Assembly: GCA_026394715.1 (NCBI GenBank) | Contig: JAPKXR010000064.1 | Coordinates: 1-32,652 of the forward strand | DNA length: 32,652 bases | DNA from: Methanomicrobiales archaeon | GTDB lineage: Archaea > Halobacteriota > Methanomicrobia > Methanomicrobiales > Methanospirillaceae | Reading direction: 5' to 3' | Shown here: piece after piece, positions 26,855 through 32,652 of the stretch | Layout: every line of letters starts with the position of its first letter | Numbering within the stretch: position 1 is the first letter of the stretch | The notes under the pieces: generated by a model | What the model saw: the letters and a program-made list of their open reading frames with translations, nothing else | The model's database searches: none | Told to the model about the DNA's origin: nothing | Translations under genes and position numbers: made by a program

Positions 26855-27895
26855 ATGATAAAACTTCAAATAAAGAATATTAAAGGCAATAAATACCTCT
26901 ATTTCAGTGAAAGCCTCAAAGTTAACTCTAAATCACTATATATACAGCTTTACGGTGGTAGAATAGATAAAATAACCCTAAATGAGTTTTACGATAAACA
27001 GAGAGAGTACAATTTTATCAGGTTAACAAAGTTTTTAGATTATCGCGTGGGTCACTACCATGCTGAATTCATCGATAAAGAGCGAATTGCGGCACTTGAA
27101 ACACTCCGGTATTATCACACCGAATTTAAAAACCTCTACCCGGATGAAAGCACCAGGTATGGTGAGTCTGTGTTCGTTCGCTATGTCCAGGGCACGACAG
27201 CAATTGAGGGTAACACCATCTCACCCCGGGAAGTACAGGAGCTTCTTGAGCATGATATCTCTCCTGGGGGGAAGAAAGTTTCCGAAGTTTATGAAATTCT
27301 TAATTTCGTGAAACTCCGGGATTTTTTGACGACATATAAGGGGGATGTATCGGAAAAATTGATCAAAAGGATGCATGCGATCCTCATGGGGGACCTGATG
27401 CGGACACCCGGGGAGTACCGGCAGATCCAGGTGGGGATCGAAAAAGTCGACTACGAACCTCCACCCGCAATACTGGTCCCGGATCTGATGAACGAGCTGA
27501 TGTTGTGGTACCGGGCCAATGCAAAAAAAAGCCACCCGTTTGAACTTGCAACTCTGTTTCACACGCGCTTTGAACTGGTCCACCCATTCATCGATGGAAA
27601 TGGAAGGGTCGGCAGGGCCCTCATGAATTTCATTCTTGAAAGGGGCGGGTATCCAACGATATATCTTGGATTGTCTCATCGAAAGGACTATCTCGATGCA
27701 ATTAAGCCCGCCGATGATGGATACTATGGCCCCATGGTAACCATGCTCCTTGAAACCTATCTCGACCAGCACAAAGAGGTTGCCGACCAGGTCATGATAA
27801 CGATGAATAGTTCCCAAAAGAAGTCAAAGGTTGATTATTTAGTAAAAGAGTTTTTACAGCTTAAAAAAGCACACGAAAAGCCAATCCATGACTAA
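26855..27895 (+). CDS. Fic-domain protein (probable AMP transferase) with class II inhibitory motif
   Basis: The 346-residue protein has the Fic core HPFIDGNGRVGR (about residues 243-254). The catalytic His and the phosphate-binding GNGR are intact, so it should transfer AMP (or a related group) to a hydroxyl side chain of a target protein. An inhibitory motif TTAIEGN, of the (S/T)xxxE(G/N) form, lies N-terminal to it as in class II Fic proteins, where the Glu blocks ATP in the resting state. The first 60 codons are distinctly AT-rich (for example NIKGNKYLYFSES) compared with neighbours, which suggests a transferred or fused segment. The ATG at 26855 is preferred because it follows a TATA box; a longer frame to 26684 crosses hairpins and has no start signal. 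The target is unknown. Confidence 0.88.
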   Translation: MIKLQIKNIKGNKYLYFSESLKVNSKSLYIQLYGGRIDKITLNEFYDKQREYNFIRLTKFLDYRVGHYHAEFIDKERIAALETLRYYHTEFKNLYPDESTRYGESVFVRYVQGTTAIEGNTISPREVQELLEHDISPGGKKVSEVYEILNFVKLRDFLTTYKGDVSEKLIKRMHAILMGDLMRTPGEYRQIQVGIEKVDYEPPPAILVPDLMNELMLWYRANAKKSHPFELATLFHTRFELVHPFIDGNGRVGRALMNFILERGGYPTIYLGLSHRKDYLDAIKPADDGYYGPMVTMLLETYLDQHKEVADQVMITMNSSQKKSKVDYLVKEFLQLKKAHEKPIHD

Positions 27896-27999
27896 TACAA
27901 GAAATGTGATGCAAAAATATGAACCCTGTGGGACCAGACGAGGAAGCAGCTTGCGGGGACGTGAACAACATTCCCTGCCCGGCTGGAAGAGATTCGGAC

Positions 28000-28111
28000 C
28001 ATTCCCGGCACCACTATCACCGGGACGGGCGAGCCTGGGCAGGGGGCACGGTTCGGGATGGCGGTGCCGAAGGGAGCGTGGCGGTTCCAGTTCGATAAGG
28101 GACCGGAATAA
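28000..28111 (+). pseudogene. Orphan histidine-kinase C-terminal tail, remnant 1
   Basis: A frame reads TITGTGEPGQGARFGMAVPK, then GAWRFQFDKGPE and a stop at 28109-28111. This is the end of an ATPase domain as in the array kinases. Upstream there is no N-box, G1 or G2 box. A 56-base stretch (28026-28081) is identical to 32222-32277. Confidence 0.8.
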
Positions 28112-28510
28112 GCAGTCTTTAAGCCATGCCACCACAATCATGTTCCAAACGCAAGATAGACCCTATCGACAGATAAGATTTCAGATAACTGGCCATCGAG
28201 TGCTGGAACCTCCCGGCATGATCACATCACCGTCAAGTGCCCGTTTATTACCAAAATAACCGTATACAATTCAGTGGATGATATACTCCATATCGAATAC
28301 GGGATCGATAAAAAGCGAGACCCAGGCTTTTTTTAATAAAAGAACCAAATTCGGCTGGAGATTAAAGCATTGGTATTATACTTCGCAGAATCAGAAGAAA
28401 CAAACAGGTAATGGTAGTGCTACCTGCCGTGTTGAATCTGCACGGTCATGAAATCGGACCACTTTTTTTCAGGCAACCTTTTGTTGTCGACGTTTGACGG
28501 AAAAGCGAGA
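28112..28510. other. Gene-free stretch, nothing recognised
   Basis: No gene, RNA or repeat was recognised between the kinase tail and the RelB/RelE pair. Confidence 0.4.
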
Positions 28511-28545
28511 ATTTATTTTTATATTCCTCTGTATACTGCAGTATA
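28511..28545 (+). promoter_or_regulatory. Promoter and palindromic operator of the RelB/RelE pair
   Basis: A TATA-like TTTATTTTTATATT (28511-28524) is followed by the perfect 14-bp palindrome TATACTGCAGTATA (28532-28545), whose last base is the A of the antitoxin ATG. The layout fits a leaderless transcript repressed by the antitoxin or its complex. Confidence 0.6.
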
Positions 28546-28811
28546 TGGCAGCGGTTACAACGGTACGGATGCGAGCGGAGACAAAGGCCCTCCTGGATGA
28601 TCTGAAACTGTTTCCCAGGGAGACGTATGATTTTGTTGTGAAACGCCTGGCTGAAATGGCGTATGATAATGAACCACTCACCAAAGAAGAACTTGAAGCG
28701 ATTCAGGAGAGTGAGGAGGATATCAAAGCCGGAAGGGTCTGTTCGATCGAGGATGTGATGAAAGAACCTGGCGATGAGGACCACATCAGGAACATGAGGA
28801 AGAGGCGCTGA
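28545..28811 (+). CDS. RelB-like antitoxin
   Basis: The 88-residue protein starts with a beta strand and helix (TTVRMRAETKALLDDLKLFP), as in ribbon-helix-helix antitoxins that bind the operator as dimers. An acidic C-terminal half follows (LTKEELEAIQESEEDI, then a charged tail), suited to wrapping round a basic toxin. It is encoded just before a RelE-like toxin, with the stop and start overlapping as TGATG. The ATG at 28545 is chosen because it follows a TATA box and operator; a longer upstream frame to 28494 lacks these. The pair should stabilise the region and be autoregulated. The family call is from pattern only. Confidence 0.7.
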   Translation: MAAVTTVRMRAETKALLDDLKLFPRETYDFVVKRLAEMAYDNEPLTKEELEAIQESEEDIKAGRVCSIEDVMKEPGDEDHIRNMRKRR

Positions 28812-29125
28812 TGCTGAAGTACTCCATCTCCTTCACCCGCCGGGCAAAGAAGAACTTCATGGACCTCCCTGTTGAAGAGAGACATAAGATTGAGGGAGCC
28901 CTTTTTGCATTTGCATCCGATCCAGGTCCTCACCATGATGTGAAGAAGATGCATGGGCCTCAATCATCCCGTCCACTCTACCGGCTACGCGAGGGTGAGT
29001 ACCGGGTCCTCATGTACTTGTATTATGATACGCTCATTGTTGAGGTGATCTCAGTATACAAGCGCGGGGGGCATATTGATCGATTGGTGAGCCTCATATC
29101 AACCTTGATGTTGGTTGGCATGTAA
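28811..29125 (+). CDS. RelE/ParE-family toxin
   Basis: The 104-residue protein has the RelE pattern: a first beta strand and basic helix (YSISFTRRAKKNFMDLPVEE), a helix, and the core sheet YRLREGEYRVLMYLYYDTLI followed by VEVISVYKRG. The basic residues and late Tyr resemble the catalytic set of ribosome-dependent mRNA interferases, so mRNA cleavage during translation is the likely activity. The alternative is a ParE-like gyrase inhibitor. The C-terminus extends about 15 residues past the usual KRG end, which may be a lost stop. The start overlaps the antitoxin stop by one base. Confidence 0.75.
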   Translation: MLKYSISFTRRAKKNFMDLPVEERHKIEGALFAFASDPGPHHDVKKMHGPQSSRPLYRLREGEYRVLMYLYYDTLIVEVISVYKRGGHIDRLVSLISTLMLVGM

Positions 29126-29378
29126 ATGAAATCCCTAAAAATATATTGATTGCCTTTACCTGGACCATTCAACGTTCTGCCGATTTCATGGATATGTTTC
29201 AACAGTAAAAAATAATAACCGGCCTGTTCTCGCATCGAAACTAGACATATCAGGGGGAAAACTGTTCATCCTCACGGTATCTCAATGATCTGGCGGAATA
29301 GTTACGAAGTATCAGGATCTATCGGACACTTCCTATAGTTACTGTATACTCTATTTTAAATCTCTAATAACTTCTACT
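29126..29378. other. Gene-free stretch, nothing recognised
   Basis: Nothing recognised apart from AT-rich sequence leading to the promoter of the ATPase gene. Confidence 0.4.
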
Positions 29379-29395
29379 ATACTATAAGTATATAA
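29379..29395 (+). promoter_or_regulatory. TATA box overlapping a palindrome before the ATPase gene
   Basis: ATACT-ATA-AGTAT (29379-29391) is a palindrome with a 3-base centre, and the TATA box TATAAGTATATAA (29383-29395) runs through it. The distance to the ATG at 29420 (about 30 nt) fits a near-leaderless start. Confidence 0.45.
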
Positions 29396-29419
29396 TGGAG
29401 ACTCACGATAGTGTGTATC

Positions 29420-30736
29420 ATGCCTGCCCTCACAAAACTCATGATACTGGAGATCCTCAATGACTGGAATTACTGGCACAGGAATTTTGAAGAATATGTC
29501 CCGAGGGCAGGTTACCTCAATAAAATAAAACTCTTCAGGAGATCAGGGGAGATCATAGTTCTGACCGGTATCAGAAGAAGCGGGAAGTCAACGCTCCTGA
29601 AACTGGAGATGAAGGATCTTGCAAACGATCGGGAAAAAAAAGAGCTCGTGTACATAAATTTCGAGGACCCCCGGTTCTCAGGCAACCTTACAACAAACAC
29701 CCTCGATATGATTTTCGAGGCGTACCGGGAGAACATCAACCCTCACGGAGAGGTGTATCTCTTCCTTGACGAGGTGCAGTATGTTGATGGCTGGGAAAAA
29801 TGGGTCAGGACTGCCCATGAACTGAAGAAGGCGAAGATATATGTGACAGGTTCGTCATCAAAGCTGCTTTCAGGCGAGATCGCAACATCAATAAGCGGCA
29901 GGTACCTCCAGTTGGATGTTTATCCACTCACATTCTGCGAATTTCTGGTCTTCAATTCTATAGAATGTAGGAATATCAGCGATTATTCGGTAAACCGGGT
30001 GGCAATCAACCGCCTGTTTACAAATTACCTGAAATATGGAGGGTTTCCCCGGATCGCATCTGTGGAGGAGGACTTAAAAAAAGAGGAATTAATGTCGTAT
30101 TTCAATACGATACTGTTAAAGGATATACTGGCAAGGTTCAGGCTCAGGAACTTTGACATGTTAAAAAAACTTGTCGAATACCTCCTGACAAACGATACGA
30201 AACAAAACAGCATACATCGTGTCAGCAGGGCGTTGAAGTATAGTTATGAGACCGTCGATGATTACATAAATTACTCAAAGCAGGTCTATATGTTTTTTGA
30301 ACTGAGAAACTTCAACTATTCCCTCAAAAAACAGCTGGTATCAGATATAAAATACTATACCATCGATACCGGATTCGTAAATGCTGTTTCGTTCTCATTT
30401 TCTGAAAATATCGGACGGCTGTATGAAAATGTAGTCTTCAACGAACTGATACGAAGAGGAAAAAACATCTTCTTCCTGAATGAAAACAACATTGAGTGCG
30501 ATTTTATCGTGAAGGAGGGCACGAATATTATCGCGGCATACCAGGTCTGTTATAACCTGAATGAACAAAATGAGCAAAGAGAGATCACCGGTCTTGTCAT
30601 GGCATGCAAAAAATTTGACTTGGAAGTGGGATTTATCATAACCGAAAGCACATCCCGGACCGTCACCGAAGAGGGTGTGAGTATCCGGATCATACCGATA
30701 ACCGGGTTTCTTCTCGGTGTAACAGATCAGCTTTAA
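29420..30736 (+). CDS. AAA_14/DUF4143 ATPase
   Basis: The 438-residue protein has Walker A GIRRSGKST and Walker B VYLFLDEVQYV. A conserved SSSKLLSGEIATSISGRY follows, then the PLTFCEFL motif typical of the archaeal AAA_14 plus DUF4143 family. The C-terminal half (about 200-438) has a winged-helix part and a restriction-endonuclease-like end (NENNIECDFIVKEG, then AYQVCYN), which in this family may bind or cut nucleic acid. Its role is unknown. Candidate starts are 29411 (GTG), 29420 and 29441; 29420 is taken because of its distance from the TATA box. The gene stands alone, with AT-rich codons compared with the kinases, and may be a mobile accessory gene. Confidence 0.85.
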   Translation: MPALTKLMILEILNDWNYWHRNFEEYVPRAGYLNKIKLFRRSGEIIVLTGIRRSGKSTLLKLEMKDLANDREKKELVYINFEDPRFSGNLTTNTLDMIFEAYRENINPHGEVYLFLDEVQYVDGWEKWVRTAHELKKAKIYVTGSSSKLLSGEIATSISGRYLQLDVYPLTFCEFLVFNSIECRNISDYSVNRVAINRLFTNYLKYGGFPRIASVEEDLKKEELMSYFNTILLKDILARFRLRNFDMLKKLVEYLLTNDTKQNSIHRVSRALKYSYETVDDYINYSKQVYMFFELRNFNYSLKKQLVSDIKYYTIDTGFVNAVSFSFSENIGRLYENVVFNELIRRGKNIFFLNENNIECDFIVKEGTNIIAAYQVCYNLNEQNEQREITGLVMACKKFDLEVGFIITESTSRTVTEEGVSIRIIPITGFLLGVTDQL

Positions 30737-30993
30737 ATATTCGTTCAATTGTGTATATCCGCGAAGAACAGCCGGGAAAGGAAAAGATGTAAGGGATGAA
30801 TATAGTGGCTATACAGAAGGGATATTGAGAGAATACCCCGTTTGATGCCCGCGCTGAAGCCAGCATACACCGGATTCATGAAGAATATCCAAGCCAGGTG
30901 TATATTGGCGATGATGCATGCATGGGGTGAAGCAATTAAAATCCTGCGGCAGATTGAACCTACAATTCTCCCCGTGAGACCAACACGACAACG

Positions 30994-31236
30994 ATGGAAT
31001 CTGGTGATGTTCAGCTGATTGTATACAAGGACGATGATGATGGTATCGTGACTGAAGAGAAAGAGAAGATCTTCGAACGGGGATTTGGGAAGAATATCGG
31101 TCTTGGTTTAGCCCTTGCCCGGGAAATCCTTTCGATTACCGGTATAACGATCATCAAAACAGGTGTGTTGGGCAAAGGTGCACGGTTCGAGATGCTGGTG
31201 CCGAAGGGGATGTGGCGGATTGGGGATCAAAAATAA
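30994..31236 (+). pseudogene. Orphan histidine-kinase ATPase fragment, remnant 2
   Basis: An open frame of 80 codons reads the end of a kinase ATPase domain: G1-like DDDDGI, F-box IFERGFG, G2 GKNIGLGLALA and the ARFEMLVPKGMWR signature. The bases before the ATG still resemble the ITTIRFSALESG part of the intact genes but are out of frame. The receiver, PAS, His segment and N-box are missing. It may be untranslated. If made, it would be a small fragment with an intact G2 box that lacks the rest of the ATP lid. Confidence 0.7.
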
Positions 31237-31429
31237 TTGGCCTCGTTTATCCTATCCTCAGGGTGCGCCTTAATTTGTGGATATCATTTCTGTCTTGCAA
31301 ATAATATTCCGTAAACCAGAATGCAAAGGAGATGAACAGTCCCGACAGGTATCATGGGGCTTCCAGGCGATCCCCTGTAAACAGAACCAATTTATTGTGG
31401 CAGGATAAGAAGGGGGAATCAGGAAGCGA
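31237..31429. other. Short gene-free stretch, nothing recognised
   Basis: No gene or RNA recognised before the broken PIN gene. Confidence 0.35.
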
Positions 31430-31897
31430 ATGAGAAAGTCTATCCCGGTGTATGCTGCCTGTGCCGGTCTTTGGACAACCAGGTAATCCCGAAAATCCGG
31501 TATGAAAGCGAAAGCGGTTATTGTAATTCTGAACCGGTGTTCGTGGGACTGGGAACTGATCTGGAGTTCCGCAATCACGTATGAGATTGCCAAAATTGTC
31601 GATCACGACGAAAAAACACTACGGTAACCATCTTCCGGAGCAAAGGCAACCACAAATTTTCCCATAGACCAGGAAATTAAGGGACGTGCAGCTTTTTTCA
31701 TGGGTTGGGGTGTAAACGCACTTGACGCACTGCATATTGCCTGTGCGGAGCGGGCGGGTGCAACGGTTCTTATTACAACTGATGCTGCAATGGAAAAAAT
31801 TATGCGCCACCACAGCGATACAATTCCCTTACGAATTGTGAACCCTGCTGTGTGGTATGAGGAGGTAACAGAAAATGAAAGTGACGACCCTGCATGA
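31430..31897 (+). pseudogene. PIN-domain (VapC-like) ribonuclease gene, broken
   Basis: In frame from about 31432, codons read KVYPGVCCLCRSLDNQVIPK. The expected start of this PIN family is VYLDVCCL, so the first catalytic Asp has become Gly (GGT for GAT). An extra A at about 31512 shifts the frame; it continues as AVIVILNRCSWDWELIWSSA and YEIAK. A TAA at 31625-31627 interrupts it. It then runs on as GVNALDALHIACAERAGA, LITTDAAMEK and RIVNPAVW to the stop at 31895-31897. Three independent lesions make it inactive. The partner gene overlaps its end. Confidence 0.8.
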
Positions 31898-32097
31898 AAT
31901 ACATGATGAAATGGTTAAATGCCCTGCTTAAGACACGGGGTCCCGTTGACCTGATCCGTTTCATTCAGATGTTTGATCATGGGAGGGGAGATTATACCAA
32001 GGAACGTAACCAGTGGTTAAGCAACGATCTTGATGAAATATACACTGAAATCCACAAAATGCGGGAGCTGGTGGAAACTATTCCTGGCTCCGGATAA
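31875..32097 (+). pseudogene. Partner gene of the PIN protein, frameshifted
   Basis: An ATG at 31875 with GGAGGT about 7 nt upstream (31861-31866) begins MKVTTLHEIHDEMVKCPA. One base shift near 31915 breaks the frame, and the rest reads LKTRGPVDLIRFIQMFDHGR, then GDYTKERNQWL and an acidic helix to the stop at 32095-32097. The gene overlaps the end of the PIN gene by 23 nt. This pairing of a PIN gene with a short downstream gene looks like a toxin-antitoxin module with toxin first, but the family of the second protein was recognised only loosely. Confidence 0.6.
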
Positions 32098-32139
32098 GTG
32101 ATCTTTTTTCATACGTCAACACTCACACTTCTCCCCGTT

Positions 32140-32301
32140 TCTGGTTTCGGGAAGAATAGTGCTCTTGGTTTAGCCATTTCCCGTGAGATCCTCGCGGTCA
32201 ACGGCATCACGATCAAAGAGGCGGGCGAGCCTGGGCAGGGGGCACGGTTCGGGATGGCGGTGCCGAAGGGAGCGTGGTGGATGAATGGGGATCGTGCATG
32301 A
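32140..32301 (+). pseudogene. Orphan histidine-kinase C-terminal tail, remnant 3
   Basis: Codons read GFGKNSALGLAISREILAVN, GITIKEAGEPGQGARFGMAV and PKGAWWMNGDRA to a stop at 32299-32301. The G2 box is partly degraded (NSALGLA). Nothing of the upstream kinase remains. A 56-base part is identical to remnant 1. Confidence 0.8.
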
Positions 32302-32335
32302 AGGCGGCAACCCGGGTCCTTATGTCGATGACAGG
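32298..32335 (+). pseudogene. Receiver-gene head remnant following kinase tail 3
   Basis: The kinase tail stop overlaps an ATG (ATGA at 32298-32301), as in the intact array. The next bases (CGGGTCCTTATGTCGATGAC, one base lost in CTCTATG) match the receiver start RVLYVDD but out of frame. The match ends within about 35 bases. Confidence 0.55.
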
Positions 32336-32365
32336 ATGCCTGTTGTGCCTGGTGCTATGCAGACG

Positions 32366-32374
32366 AATATATAT
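32366..32374 (+). promoter_or_regulatory. TATA-like box of the last gene
   Basis: AATATATATCC (32366-32376) lies about 45-50 nt before the ATG at 32416. This fits a short leader. Confidence 0.4.
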
Positions 32375-32415
32375 CCCCTGACGAAAGGTACCTCTGTTAA
32401 TCGTGTTCAGACAAA

Positions 32416-32652
32416 AATGCCCATTCATATGCAAGGGATCATGCAGCAAAAATTGAATTGCGGGTCAGCATCCCCGGTCCGTTTTCCTCTCCGGCTCTGT
32501 GGCATCCTCTTACTTCTTCTTGTCATTACCGGATGCGGTATCTGCCAGCCTGCTGCCGCTGACTCTTCTGGCGTTCCCATAAAAATCGGTGTTCTTGCCC
32601 ACAAAGGGATCGATGAATGTACAGCATCCTGGCAACCGACCATGGATTACCT
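32416..32652 (+). CDS. Lipoprotein-like PhnD-type binding or sensor protein, cut by window end
   Basis: The frame runs open to the end of the window. It has a basic N-terminus, a hydrophobic segment (LCGILLLLLVITGCG) with a lipobox-like ITGC, then IKIGVLAHKGIDECTASWQP. That matches the first strand of phosphonate-binding PhnD-like periplasmic domains, often fused to PAS and kinase modules in methanogens. Only about 79 codons are visible, so it may be a simple binding lipoprotein or a sensor kinase. Candidate starts are 32416, 32428 and 32440, all in frame; none has a clear SD site. Confidence 0.6.

Noticed and set aside
30780-30930. Short coding-like stretch reading FDARAEASIHRIHEEYPSQV
   Set aside because: Bounded by stops on both sides, no start, no recognised family; possibly an older remnant but not supportable.

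Overview
The window looks like a chromosomal segment of a methanogenic archaeon, probably order Methanomicrobiales (Methanoregula-like). This is inferred from the dominance of cytoplasmic receiver-PAS-histidine kinase proteins with 'DITERK' linkers, PKD-domain surface proteins, UPF0175/DUF3368 and VapC/RelE-type toxin-antitoxin pairs, archaeal TATA boxes about 25-35 nt before starts, and SD sites such as GGAGGT. No species marker, tRNA, rRNA or CRISPR array was seen.

Layout. 1-660: a broken leader of a response-regulator gene joined to a reversed, twice-stopped chemoreceptor fragment. 769-2016 (-): exported alpha/beta-hydrolase esterase. 2017-3458: gene-poor, with a long imperfect hairpin, a decayed copy of a small zinc-ribbon gene and a frame-broken unrecognised gene. 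3459-5909: exported protein with a YiiX-like permuted-papain domain and four PKD domains. 6257-7043: UPF0175 antitoxin plus a frameshifted DUF3368/PIN toxin. 7113-7274 (-): intact small zinc-ribbon gene. 7615-8004: winged-helix regulator.

8504-26562 is the core: six same-strand multi-PAS sensory genes. The first (8803) has lost its kinase end. The next four (11012, 15849, 18962, 22629) are nearly contiguous, with overlaps of 14 and 1 nt and a gap of 4 nt. The last (24133) is membrane anchored. Five begin with a receiver domain; four of these share almost the same N-terminus. The three middle kinases carry a candidate phospho-accepting His. The last two have Glu or Gln at that position and a destroyed G2 box, so they look like pseudokinases. 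PAS modules have been duplicated within and between genes. A conserved leader block lies before the 8803 and 11012 genes and before the remnant at position 310.

26563-32652 is accessory: four tandem hairpins, an AT-rich Fic gene, a RelB/RelE pair with a palindromic operator at its start codon, an AAA/DUF4143 ATPase, a broken PIN gene with a broken partner, three orphan kinase C-terminal tails (two sharing an exact 56-bp stretch) and a receiver-gene head remnant. The window ends inside a lipoprotein-like PhnD-type sensor or binding protein. Together this suggests a sensor-kinase array that expands and contracts by recombination between repeated kinase tails and receiver heads, amid decaying toxin-antitoxin genes. 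All function calls come from reading motifs; no database search was run.
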